Positions 41,737 to 50,946 of a DNA stretch of 64,000 bases are shown in pieces. The translations under genes were made by a program, and so were the position numbers. Each line of letters starts with the position of its first letter. Position 1 is the stretch's first letter. The notes beneath the pieces are model-generated. The model ran no database searches. It was given only the letters and a program-made list of their open reading frames with translations, and had not been told where the DNA came from. This stretch comes from Phocaeicola sp. (GTDB lineage: Bacteria > Bacteroidota > Bacteroidia > Bacteroidales > Bacteroidaceae). The stretch covers positions 17,492-81,491 of the forward strand of contig JALEQJ010000006.1 of assembly GCA_022764505.1 (NCBI GenBank), written 5' to 3'.

Positions 41737-43515
41737 TTAATCAAAGTCCAGCTTTATCAGTTCTTGTTGAGGAGTGAAATTGATGAAGAAGACTTTCTTA
41801 TTTATGAATCCTCCCCAATTATTTACCCGTTCAAACTTAAAACCGGTTTGTATTGCTGTAGTTTGGACTTGAGGAAGTGAAGACTCCATAGAAGAACCAA
41901 ACTGTGTAAGACCTTTCAAGAAGTAGTATCCTATATCAAAGCCTAACATACCATACTTAGGAAATGTATGGGCTAAATCTTTCTTATACCAATGCTTGAA
42001 GTTTTGTGCATAACGCACTGCATCTGGAAATATATTGTTGGTATAAAAAGATGAGTAGAAAAAAGTATTCAATAAGAAGAAATTATTCCCAAAATCTTTT
42101 GTATAAGTTTGCCATTCCGGATAACCGAAGAGTGCCATATCTGCTACCGGAAGTTCTTCTCTTATAGTAATTAAAACAGGCATAAGGCTTGCCAATGTTT
42201 TATAATTTCCAGAAGCAGGGATAAAGATATTCTTGGTCTTATCTTTCATCAAAGCGATCAATGAAGATGATTTTAGATTTTCTTCCAATGTGATCACCTT
42301 ATAGGAAATGCCTTGCTTTTTGAGTTCGTTTTTGAGTCCACGCACAAATTCGGCTTTTTCTCTTTCTGCAGGTGTGTCTATAAAGATGACATTGGATTGC
42401 GAAAATTTACGAACAAAATGTTCATAGACTTCCGAATATAGATAAGACTGAGGTGTATTGATTTGATATAAATATGGACTATTGAAGACAGGGTCTACAC
42501 GTTGAGAAAAGGGAACTACAAATCGGATTTTGTTGGCTTTAGCAAAAGCTGCAACCTTATTGGTTTCTTCATTTCCTACAGTACCAAAGATGATGTGCAT
42601 ACGCTTCATTTCAAGTTTGGATAAGATATTCTCTATGGAACCGGACTCTTCTTTGGTGTCGTAGGTGTATAAATTGATAGAATATCCTTGAGATTTAATA
42701 CTGTCTACAGCCAATAAAAAACCTCTATAAAATTCCAGCATTCTCATTTGCTCACTTTGATGTTCCTGTCCACCTGTCATAAAAGGTAACAGTACAGCGA
42801 CATTCAATGATTGGTATTGAGCAGGAACCGGTTTGTTTTTATTGATCAGTTCTTCATTGCTTGGGGTAGTGGTTATTATAGTCTGTGAAACTACTTTCTT
42901 CTGCTTTTCCGGGATAAACAGGAAAGTTCCTTTTTTCAGCTTATCGGAATTTATGTCTTTGTTTTCTGCAAGGAGTTCTTCTACTGTGATATTATACATT
43001 TTCGCTATGCTAAATACAGTTTCTCCTTTTTCTACTTTGTGCATTTCTCTCCAACTTTGTTTCTTAGGTTCTTGTGGAGTAGGGGAAGAGGTTGGAGCAG
43101 ATGTTGTGATAGAAGAAATGGTTCTTGTAGGAATGCTAATCACTTGTCCTGCTTTGAAGTTTTGTGTAGAGATACCCGGATTGGCTTCTATTAAGGCTTC
43201 TGCTGTAACACCATACATCTGGGTAATTCTATAAATGGTTTCTCCGGCTTCTATGGTGTGAAAGCTTGGTTTTGTAAGATTGGAAGAAGAGTGTTGTGGT
43301 ATTTTGAGTACACTTCCTATATTGATTTGAGTTTCACTGCCGGGATTTAATCGTGTAATGTCTTCAATACTCAAATTATAGGTTTGAGCAAGTGAGTAAA
43401 GGCTTTCTCCCTTGGCTACGGTATGAAAAAAATAGCTCTTTTCTTGTGCTATCGTAGGAAATATGTATAGGCACAAGCCTACGATATATAATGATGCAAT
43501 TCTTTTGATATTCAT
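41737..43515 (-). CDS. LysM-repeat protein with a C-terminal periplasmic-binding-protein-like (type I PBP) domain
   Basis: Three LysM-like repeats (YFFHTVAKGESLYSLAQTYNLSIEDI; FHTIEAGETIYRITQMYGV; MHKVEKGETVFSIAKMYNITVEEL) followed by LNVAVLLPFMTGG...HIIFGTVGNEETNKVAAFAKANKIRFVVPFS. Confidence 0.85.
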   Translation of the reverse strand: MNIKRIASLYIVGLCLYIFPTIAQEKSYFFHTVAKGESLYSLAQTYNLSIEDITRLNPGSETQINIGSVLKIPQHSSSNLTKPSFHTIEAGETIYRITQMYGVTAEALIEANPGISTQNFKAGQVISIPTRTISSITTSAPTSSPTPQEPKKQSWREMHKVEKGETVFSIAKMYNITVEELLAENKDINSDKLKKGTFLFIPEKQKKVVSQTIITTTPSNEELINKNKPVPAQYQSLNVAVLLPFMTGGQEHQSEQMRMLEFYRGFLLAVDSIKSQGYSINLYTYDTKEESGSIENILSKLEMKRMHIIFGTVGNEETNKVAAFAKANKIRFVVPFSQRVDPVFNSPYLYQINTPQSYLYSEVYEHFVRKFSQSNVIFIDTPAEREKAEFVRGLKNELKKQGISYKVITLEENLKSSSLIALMKDKTKNIFIPASGNYKTLASLMPVLITIREELPVADMALFGYPEWQTYTKDFGNNFFLLNTFFYSSFYTNNIFPDAVRYAQNFKHWYKKDLAHTFPKYGMLGFDIGYYFLKGLTQFGSSMESSLPQVQTTAIQTGFKFERVNNWGGFINKKVFFINFTPQQELIKLDFD

Positions 43516-43534
43516 CTCTATTTTATTTTATGTG

Positions 43535-43542
43535 CAAATCTA
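43535..43542 (-). promoter_or_regulatory. Putative -7 box (TAGATTTG) for the LysM gene
   Basis: CAAATCTA on the plus strand just upstream of the CDS start at 43515. Confidence 0.4.
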
Positions 43543-43588
43543 CTAAAAAGTTGTAGGGTTCTAAGAATAACTTAATTCTAAAAGAGTA

Positions 43589-44260
43589 TTATAATAAATC
43601 CGGGCGTAGCTTCTGAGTACGTTCTATAGATTGCTGTAACTCCCATTCTCTTATTTTGGCTTCGTGTCCGGATAATAAAATTTCCGGTACAGTCCACCCT
43701 TTGTACTCGGCTGGACGGGTGTAAACGGGTGGAGCTAATAAGTTGTCTTGAAAAGAATCCGATAAGGCTGATTGTTCGTCCGAAATAACTCCAGGAATAA
43801 TGCGTATTACGGCGTCGGAAATGACAGCCGCCGCCAACTCTCCTCCGGTAAGCACATAATCTCCTATGCTGATCTCTTTCGTTATAAGATGCTCTCTTAT
43901 GCGGAAATCTATCCCCTTAAAGTGTCCGCAAAGAATGATTAAGTTTTGCTTTAAGGAAAGACTGTTTGCCATAGGTTGTGTGAACGGTTCTCCATCTGGC
44001 GAAGTGAATATAACTTCATCGTATACTCGCTCTTGTTTGAGAGAAGAGATACATCTATCTATAGGCTCTATTTTCATAACCATTCCTGCACAACCTCCGA
44101 AAGGGTAATCGTCTACTCTTCTGTGTTTATCTATGGTATAATCTCTGAGATTGTGAATGTGGATTTCTGCAAGACCTTTTTTCTGCGCTCTACTCATAAT
44201 AGAGTGATCAAAAAAGCCTTGTATCATTTCTGGCAGTACGGTGATAATGTCTATGCGCAT
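43589..44260 (-). CDS. trmD: tRNA (guanosine(37)-N1)-methyltransferase
   Basis: [74 protein letters not shown]. Confidence 0.97.
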   Translation of the reverse strand: MRIDIITVLPEMIQGFFDHSIMSRAQKKGLAEIHIHNLRDYTIDKHRRVDDYPFGGCAGMVMKIEPIDRCISSLKQERVYDEVIFTSPDGEPFTQPMANSLSLKQNLIILCGHFKGIDFRIREHLITKEISIGDYVLTGGELAAAVISDAVIRIIPGVISDEQSALSDSFQDNLLAPPVYTRPAEYKGWTVPEILLSGHEAKIREWELQQSIERTQKLRPDLL

Positions 44261-44271
44261 ACTCCTATTTT

Positions 44272-45039
44272 TTAATAAATGGAAAAATGATCTGCGTCTG
44301 CCAATACCGGAAACTTTTCTCGGAAACGCTGCAACTTATCCAAAGTCAATTCATATATAATCACACCCGGCATACTTTCTGTACATTCTCCTACAGGATT
44401 TCCGTAAAAGTCTACTATAGCAGTATGTCCTGTATAAGTACCCCATTTGTCTTTTCCTACTCTATTGACAGCCAATACATAACATTGGTTTTCTATGGCA
44501 CGTGCTTGTATAAGTTTATCCCAAACATTGATACGTCCTTCCGGCCAAGCGGCAATATAGATGGCTGCATCATAATCTCCGAGGTTGCGAGAATAAACAG
44601 GGAAACGCAAGTCATAACAGATTTGAAGTAAGAAACGTATGTTCTTGTAATTTACAATGGTGCGCTCGTTTCCTGCCGTATAACTCAGATGCTCGTTCCC
44701 ATAAGAGAATAAATGTCTTTTATTATAGGTATGTATATTTCCTTCCGGAGTAACAAAGAGCATTCTATTGTAGTAATATCCATTTTCTACGATAGGTACA
44801 CTGCCTACGATAGCAAAATTACAGAGAGAGGCTTGTTCCTTAAACCATTGAACAGTTCTTCCCTCCATACCTTCTGCTACATTTTGTGGCTCTATAGTGC
44901 AACCCGTAGTAAACATTTCCGGAAAAACGACCAATTCTACACCCTTCTCTCTTAGATTCTGTAAGGTTTGAGTAGCTGTAGATAGGTTGGTGGTAATGTC
45001 TTCCCTTTCTATATCGGATTGTATCAGTGCTATTTTCAT
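44272..45039 (-). CDS. Omega-amidase / nitrilase-family protein (YafV-like)
   Basis: Nitrilase motifs: [47 protein letters not shown]. Confidence 0.88.
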   Translation of the reverse strand: MKIALIQSDIEREDITTNLSTATQTLQNLREKGVELVVFPEMFTTGCTIEPQNVAEGMEGRTVQWFKEQASLCNFAIVGSVPIVENGYYYNRMLFVTPEGNIHTYNKRHLFSYGNEHLSYTAGNERTIVNYKNIRFLLQICYDLRFPVYSRNLGDYDAAIYIAAWPEGRINVWDKLIQARAIENQCYVLAVNRVGKDKWGTYTGHTAIVDFYGNPVGECTESMPGVIIYELTLDKLQRFREKFPVLADADHFSIY

Positions 45040-45065
45040 ACTTTACTGTATTTCTATATTGTGTC

Positions 45066-45073
45066 CAAAAGTA
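45066..45073 (-). promoter_or_regulatory. Putative -7 box (TACTTTTG) upstream of the omega-amidase/trmD pair
   Basis: CAAAAGTA on the plus strand 27 bp upstream of the CDS start. Confidence 0.4.
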
Positions 45074-45148
45074 GAAAAAAGAAAGGGGATACGAAAATCA
45101 ATATATGGAAGAGTAGGGGAAGAGTTAGTTATAGTGCAGATATAAAAA

Positions 45149-45169
45149 AAGCTCCTTTTCAAGGAGCTT
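45149..45169 (-). terminator. Intrinsic terminator of the tRNA-Arg gene
   Basis: Minus-strand AAGCTCCTT-gaa-AAGGAGCTT followed by TTTTT, immediately 3' of the tRNA. Confidence 0.85.
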
Positions 45170-45171
45170 TG

Positions 45172-45245
45172 TGACCGCGACAGGATTCAAACCTGTAACC
45201 GGCTGATCCGTAGTCAGCTACTCTATTCAGTTGAGCTACGCGGCC
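45172..45245 (-). tRNA. tRNA-Arg (anticodon ACG)
   Basis: Minus strand GGCCGCG-TA-GCTC...GAGT-A-GCTGA-CTACGGA-TCAGC...ACAGG-TTTGAAT-CCTGT-CGCGGTC-A: full cloverleaf, 74 nt. Confidence 0.95.
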
Positions 45246-45267
45246 ATGTCATTTTTGTTTGACGATG

Positions 45268-45275
45268 CAAAGGTA
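45268..45275 (-). promoter_or_regulatory. Putative -7 box (TACCTTTG) for tRNA-Arg
   Basis: CAAAGGTA on the plus strand 23 bp upstream of the tRNA 5' end. Confidence 0.55.
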
Positions 45276-45481
45276 GAGCTTTTTTTATTATCTCCAAAAA
45301 AAAGCTCTATTTTTTTGTGTGAAATGAAGATTTTATTTCGGAGTAAGAAAACTTCTATACGATTAAACCTTTAGAATATAGAAAGATACAGTATTTATCT
45401 ATAAAATGTATTTACGTTTTTTTTATGATTGAAAAGTAAAAAACAATCGACAATCCATAGAACTAAGTTAGTACTACTATG

Positions 45482-45583
45482 CTTTTATAAACCGAATAGC
45501 ACTTTTTTGTAAACCCAAACACGGTTTATATAAACCACGATGGAAGTTTATATAAACTATGATACAAAATACATAAACTTCCT
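45482..45583. repeat. About 22-bp tandem repeat array, family A (five units around TAAAC; two perfect GTTTATATAAAC dyads)
   Basis: The C of TAAAC falls at 45492, 45514, 45535, 45557 and 45578 (spacings 22, 21, 22, 21). Confidence 0.85.
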
Positions 45584-45760
45584 ATATGAAATAAAGATTT
45601 GCTTATAAAAAGGAGTAGTAAACAACTTGGACTTTTTCAGATAGTTCTTAATCCTATTGGAGGGTGGATATATAACGACGGCTTCAGTATTTTCCGGGTT
45701 TATAGACATCTGCTTCTGCTTTTTTTGTATTTTTGTCCAAAGTGAAAGATATTTTTAAGT

Positions 45761-48385
45761 ATGAGTTCTACAGACATAGATAAACAGCATTTCGGCGAAA
45801 TAGAAACAGGACATTCCGATTATAAACCAGTAGACAAAAATGAAAGCTCTCTAAAGTACAACTTAGGGGGAATGTATCAAAACTGGTTTTTAGATTATGC
45901 TTCTTATGTTATTTTAGAGCGTGCTGTACCACATATCAATGACGGGCTGAAACCCGTACAACGACGTATATTGCATTCTATGAAACGCTTAGACGATGGG
46001 CGTTATAATAAAGTTGCCAATATAGTAGGGCATACTATGCAGTTTCACCCTCATGGAGATGCTTCTATAGGAGATGCTTTGGTACAATTAGGACAAAAAG
46101 ACTTATTGATAGACTGTCAGGGAAACTGGGGTAACATATTAACCGGAGATGGCGCCGCCGCTCCTCGTTATATAGAAGCCCGTTTGTCAAAGCTCGCTTT
46201 GGATATTCTTTTCAACCCTAAAACTACAGAGTGGCAATCTTCTTACGATGGCAGAAATAAAGAACCCATCACACTGCCGGTTAAATTCCCTTTGCTCTTG
46301 GCACAAGGAGTAGAAGGTATTGCTGTGGGACTCTCGTCCAAAATACTTCCTCATAACTTTAATGAACTGTGCGAAGCTGCCATAGCTTATCTCAAAGAAG
46401 AAGATTTTACGCTATATCCCGATTTCCAAACAGGTGGATTGATAGATGTTTCACGTTATAATGATGGAGAAAGAGGAGGTACCGTACGTGTACGTGCTAA
46501 AATCTCCAAGATAGATCAGAAAACACTATGTATAAGCGAACTTCCTTATGGGAAAAGCACTCCCAGCTTGATAGAGTCTATACTAAAGGCTGTAGATAAA
46601 GGAAAAATTAAAGTCAAAAAAGTAGACGATAATACAGCACATTCTGTAGAAATCTTGGTGCATTTGGCACCTGGCGTATCTTCGGACAAAACGATAGATG
46701 CACTGTATGCTTTTACAGACTGCGAAATAAATATTTCTCCAAACTGTTGTGTAATAGCAGACAACAAGCCTCATTTTTTGACTGTGAGTATGGTGCTACG
46801 TCAAGCTGTAGACAACACAAAATACCTCCTCAAAAGAGAATTGGAAATAGAAAAAGATGAACTGTCAGAAAGCTTACATTTCGCATCATTGGAGAAAATA
46901 TTTATAGAAGAGCGTATTTATAAAGATAAAGGTTTTGAACAATCACCCAATATGGACGCTGCGTGTGAACATATAGACGAGAGATTGACACCTTTTTATC
47001 CACAGTTTATTCGTGAAGTAACAAAGGACGATATTCTTCGGCTGATGGAAATAAAAATGGCACGTATTCTGAAGTTCAATAAAGATAAAGCCGATGAACA
47101 AATAGCACGTTTCAAAGCACAAATTGAAGAAATAGAACACCATTTGGCACATTTGGTAGATTATACCATTAAATGGTATCAGTCTATCAAAGATAAATAC
47201 GGAAAAGCTTACCCAAGACGTACAGAAATCAGAAACTTTGATACTATCGTGGCTACAAAAGTGGTGGAAGCAAATGAAAAGTTGTATATCAATAGAGAAG
47301 AAGGCTTCATCGGCACGGGACTTAAAAAAGATGAATATGTATGCAACTGCTCTGATATAGACGATATCATCATTTTCTATAAAGATGGTAAATACAAGAT
47401 AGTGAAAGTATCTGATAAACTATTTGTGGGCAAGAACATACTCTATCTCAATGTCTTCAAGAAGCAAGATAAACGTACCATCTACAATCTCATTTATAGA
47501 GATGGGAAAGATGGAGCATATTATATGAAACGCTTCAATGTTACAGCTATGGTACGAGACAGAGAGTACGATGTAACACGTGGTACAGAAGGTTCCAAGA
47601 TCGTTTATTTCACAGCCAATCAAAATGGAGAGGCAGAAGTAATAAAAGTTTCTCTACGTCCCAATCCACGACTAAGACGCACAGAATTTGAACAAGATTT
47701 CAGCGAATTGGCTATCAAAGGACGTACTTCTATGGGGAATTTATTGACCAAAATGGCTGTACACAAAATAGCGTTAAAGCAGAAAGGAGGTTCTACATTG
47801 GGTGGTAGAAAAGTCTGGTTTGATTATGATGTACTACGTCTCAATTATGATGAAAGAGGGGAGTACTTGGGAGAGTTCCATACAGATGACCTTATTTTGG
47901 TAGTTCATAATGACGGTACTTATTACACAACTAATTTTGATATAAATAACCATTACCAATATGGAATAGCACATATAGAAAAGTTTAACCCGGCAAAAAT
48001 ATGGACTGCCATTCTTTATGATGCGGATCAAGGTAACTATCCATATCTCAAAAGATTTACTTTCGAAGCTTCTGCAAAACAACAAAGCTATATTGGAGAG
48101 AATAAGAACAACACCTTAGTTCTGCTTTCTCAAGAAAAGTATCCACGCTTCCGGATTTCTTTTTCGGAAGGAGATAGTTTTAGAGAAGCTATGGAAGTAG
48201 ATGCGGATAGCTTCGTCGCTGTGAAAAGTCTCAGAGCGAAAGGGAAAAGACTTACTACTTACGTCGTGGGAGAAATAGTAGAGATGGCTCCTACTATCAT
48301 AGCATCGCAAGATGAACCATCATTGGAGGACATTGAAGAGAAAGAAGAAAACAATGAAGACAATCCTCAATTACCTTTTGAATAA
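45761..48385 (+). CDS. parC: DNA topoisomerase IV subunit A (type IIA topoisomerase A subunit)
   Basis: YASYVILERAVPHINDGLKPVQRRILHSM, FHPHGDASIGDALVQLGQKDLLIDCQGNWG, AAAPRYIEARL; shortened C-terminus relative to GyrA. Confidence 0.9.
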   Translation: MSSTDIDKQHFGEIETGHSDYKPVDKNESSLKYNLGGMYQNWFLDYASYVILERAVPHINDGLKPVQRRILHSMKRLDDGRYNKVANIVGHTMQFHPHGDASIGDALVQLGQKDLLIDCQGNWGNILTGDGAAAPRYIEARLSKLALDILFNPKTTEWQSSYDGRNKEPITLPVKFPLLLAQGVEGIAVGLSSKILPHNFNELCEAAIAYLKEEDFTLYPDFQTGGLIDVSRYNDGERGGTVRVRAKISKIDQKTLCISELPYGKSTPSLIESILKAVDKGKIKVKKVDDNTAHSVEILVHLAPGVSSDKTIDALYAFTDCEINISPNCCVIADNKPHFLTVSMVLRQAVDNTKYLLKRELEIEKDELSESLHFASLEKIFIEERIYKDKGFEQSPNMDAACEHIDERLTPFYPQFIREVTKDDILRLMEIKMARILKFNKDKADEQIARFKAQIEEIEHHLAHLVDYTIKWYQSIKDKYGKAYPRRTEIRNFDTIVATKVVEANEKLYINREEGFIGTGLKKDEYVCNCSDIDDIIIFYKDGKYKIVKVSDKLFVGKNILYLNVFKKQDKRTIYNLIYRDGKDGAYYMKRFNVTAMVRDREYDVTRGTEGSKIVYFTANQNGEAEVIKVSLRPNPRLRRTEFEQDFSELAIKGRTSMGNLLTKMAVHKIALKQKGGSTLGGRKVWFDYDVLRLNYDERGEYLGEFHTDDLILVVHNDGTYYTTNFDINNHYQYGIAHIEKFNPAKIWTAILYDADQGNYPYLKRFTFEASAKQQSYIGENKNNTLVLLSQEKYPRFRISFSEGDSFREAMEVDADSFVAVKSLRAKGKRLTTYVVGEIVEMAPTIIASQDEPSLEDIEEKEENNEDNPQLPFE

Positions 48386-49235
48386 AAACAAGCAAAAAAA
48401 AACATTGCTTTGTATTTTGAGCGTTTTTCCTTTTACACTTGTTCAGGCACAAGGAATTGATAGCACAGAGATACATAGATACATCAATGCAGCACACAGT
48501 ATAGGGGTAGGAACTTCCAACCTCTTGGATACTTACCTTTCTCCGTTGGAATATACCGGTACAGACTTTAGATGGGAGTATGAAAGAGTGCATAGAACGA
48601 AGAATTGGCAGAACAAATGGATTCAGCAACAGTTATATCAAGCCCAACTTAGCATTACAGAAAATCCCTCTTCTACTGCACAAGGATTTTATACGATGTT
48701 TTCCGGTACGTATGGCTTACTGTATGAAGCCTGGAAGCCCACAAAAAATCTCTTACTTTTTGTAGGTTCACGAGCAAGAGGGCAAATAGGAGGTATGTAT
48801 AATAATAGGAACTCCAATAATCCCGGACAATTTTATGCCACAGCTACTCTCCAACTGTCTGCCTTGTTAGTGTATAAGTTTATTATTAAAGAAACAGAAT
48901 TGATAGCTCGTTATCAATGTAGCCTTCCTTTTGCAGGTATGACTTTCTCTCCAAGATATGGTGAAAGTTATTACGAAATATTCGGTGTAAAGAAAGATTA
49001 TAATCGGTTATATTTCATATCCTTACACAATGCCCCTTCTATGTTTCATAGCTTATCTTTGGATTTTCCGATAGGTAAGTTCAATCTACGTGCTAACTAT
49101 CTGTTGGATATAGAGCAATCCAAGATTAACCACATCAAAAGACACGCTTATCATCATTCTTTTATGATAGGTTTTGTAAAGAATTATTTCTTGTTTCCCA
49201 AGAAGAAAGCCTATCATTCTTTCCCGTTATACTGA
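48354..49235 (+). CDS. DUF3316-like secreted protein
   Basis: Signal peptide (LLCILSVFPFTLVQAQG); overall pattern resembles the Bacteroidales DUF3316 family. ATG 48354 overlaps the 3' end of parC. Confidence 0.55.
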   Translation: MKTILNYLLNKNKQKKTLLCILSVFPFTLVQAQGIDSTEIHRYINAAHSIGVGTSNLLDTYLSPLEYTGTDFRWEYERVHRTKNWQNKWIQQQLYQAQLSITENPSSTAQGFYTMFSGTYGLLYEAWKPTKNLLLFVGSRARGQIGGMYNNRNSNNPGQFYATATLQLSALLVYKFIIKETELIARYQCSLPFAGMTFSPRYGESYYEIFGVKKDYNRLYFISLHNAPSMFHSLSLDFPIGKFNLRANYLLDIEQSKINHIKRHAYHHSFMIGFVKNYFLFPKKKAYHSFPLY

Positions 49236-49240
49236 TTTTT

Positions 49241-50248
49241 ATGAGAACAGCTATCGCCTATATCAGTTTATTTCTCTTACTGTTTTGCACTTCCTGCATA
49301 CGAGAAGATATAAAAGGAAATACGCCCAAGGATAACTTTGAAAGTTTGTGGAAAATCATAGACGAAAGGTATTGTTTCTTTGATTATAAGAAACAAGTCT
49401 ATGGTTTGGACTGGGACAAGGTACACGATAGATATGCACAGAGGATAGTACAAGATATGCCACCGGAAGCTCTGTTTGAGGTTTTGTCTGATATGGTGAA
49501 TGAACTAAGAGATGGGCACGTAAATCTCTCCAGCACAATGGGAGTATCTCAATACCGAGTATGGTTTGATGCTTATCCTCGCAATTTCAATGATAGTTTG
49601 CAGAGTAATTACTTAGGAAAAGATTATACCATATCTTCCGGCTTACGATACAATATACTGAAAAACAATGTAGGCTACGTACATATAGCCAGCTTTATGA
49701 ATGGAATAGGAGATGCCGGTCTAAATCAGATGCTTCGGAAGTTTGCTACTTGCAATGGCATCATCATAGATGTGCGAAATAATGGTGGGGGCAATCTTAC
49801 CACAGCACAAAAAGTAGCCGCCCGCTTTACAAACGAAAAATGTCTTACAGGCTATATAGTTCATAAAACAGGGAAAGGACGCAATGATTTTTCTACTCCT
49901 ACACCTGTTTATTTATCTCCTTCCAATCAATTAAGATGGCAAAAAAAAGTGATAGTACTCACCAATAGACGTTCTTATAGTGCTACAAACGATTTTGTCA
50001 ATATTATGCGTTCTCTACCACAGGTTACCATAGTGGGAGATAAAACGGGAGGTGGATCCGGTTTGCCTTTCACATCGGAACTCCCCAATGGGTGGAGTAT
50101 CCGTTTTTCTGCTTCTCCTATGTACGATGCAGATATGCAACAAATAGAATTTGGAATTTCTCCTGATTATAAAATAGATATACTCCCAGATGATTACCAA
50201 AAAGGAAAAGATACACTGATAGAGTACGCTTGCCAACTATTGAAATAA
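49241..50248 (+). CDS. S41 family peptidase (C-terminal processing/tricorn-like) lipoprotein
   Basis: Lipobox LFLLLFCTSC; NGIIIDVRNNGGGNLTTA, VIVLTNRRSYSATNDFVNIMRSLPQVTIVGDKTGGGSG. Confidence 0.9.
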   Translation: MRTAIAYISLFLLLFCTSCIREDIKGNTPKDNFESLWKIIDERYCFFDYKKQVYGLDWDKVHDRYAQRIVQDMPPEALFEVLSDMVNELRDGHVNLSSTMGVSQYRVWFDAYPRNFNDSLQSNYLGKDYTISSGLRYNILKNNVGYVHIASFMNGIGDAGLNQMLRKFATCNGIIIDVRNNGGGNLTTAQKVAARFTNEKCLTGYIVHKTGKGRNDFSTPTPVYLSPSNQLRWQKKVIVLTNRRSYSATNDFVNIMRSLPQVTIVGDKTGGGSGLPFTSELPNGWSIRFSASPMYDADMQQIEFGISPDYKIDILPDDYQKGKDTLIEYACQLLK

Positions 50249-50250
50249 GA

Positions 50251-50946
50251 ATGAAAATTTTAGTTGTAGATGATGATGCAGCTATCTGCGAAATCTTGTC
50301 TTTCAATTTGAAGAGCGAAGGGTATGAGATACTTGTAGCTTACTCTGCCGAAGAAGCTTTACCTATTATATTGTCCCACTCGGATATTTCACTGCTTTTA
50401 TTGGACGTTATGATGAGTGGAATGTCCGGCTATCACTTGGTAGAAACCATTCGGGGAAAAGGAATAGAAACTCCGGTCATATTTATTACAGCAAAAGACC
50501 AAGAGAACGACCTCCTTACAGGTTTTTCTGTAGGAGGAGATGATTACATAGCCAAACCTTTTTCTATCAAAGAAGTGGTAGCTCGCATAAAAGCTTTGTT
50601 GAAAAGAGGAGAGAAGCAAACGAAAAAAGCAGAAGAAACAGACAGCATTATTCTGGGAGATTTGGTGCTTTATCCTTCAAAAAAAGAAGTCTTTCTCAAA
50701 GGCTCATTACTATCTCTTACCAAAACTGAATATGAAATACTCGTCCTGCTTATGACACACGCAGAAAAAGTCTTTTCAAGAGAGGACATCATACAAGTAG
50801 TTTGGGCAGAAACACCATATATTACAGAACGGACAGTAGATGTACACATTACTCGTCTAAGGAAGAAAATGGGAGAATATGGTGCTTGCATTACGAACAG
50901 ATCCGGCTACGGATACAGATTTAATGCTACGATATGCAACGATTGA
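50251..50946 (+). CDS. OmpR/PhoB-type response regulator
   Basis: MKILVVDDDAAICEILSFNL, LLLDVMMSGMSGY, GGDDYIAKPFSIKEVVARIKALLKR, winged-helix C-terminus ERTVDVHITRLRKKMG. Confidence 0.96.
   Translation: MKILVVDDDAAICEILSFNLKSEGYEILVAYSAEEALPIILSHSDISLLLLDVMMSGMSGYHLVETIRGKGIETPVIFITAKDQENDLLTGFSVGGDDYIAKPFSIKEVVARIKALLKRGEKQTKKAEETDSIILGDLVLYPSKKEVFLKGSLLSLTKTEYEILVLLMTHAEKVFSREDIIQVVWAETPYITERTVDVHITRLRKKMGEYGACITNRSGYGYRFNATICND

Noticed and set aside
43976-44275. Plus-strand ORFs opposite trmD
   Set aside because: Antisense shadows of a conserved gene.
45482-45583. CRISPR array interpretation of the about 22-bp repeats
   Set aside because: There are no distinct spacers: the 22-bp period includes the dyad and only about 10 nt of variable sequence, and no cas genes are nearby.
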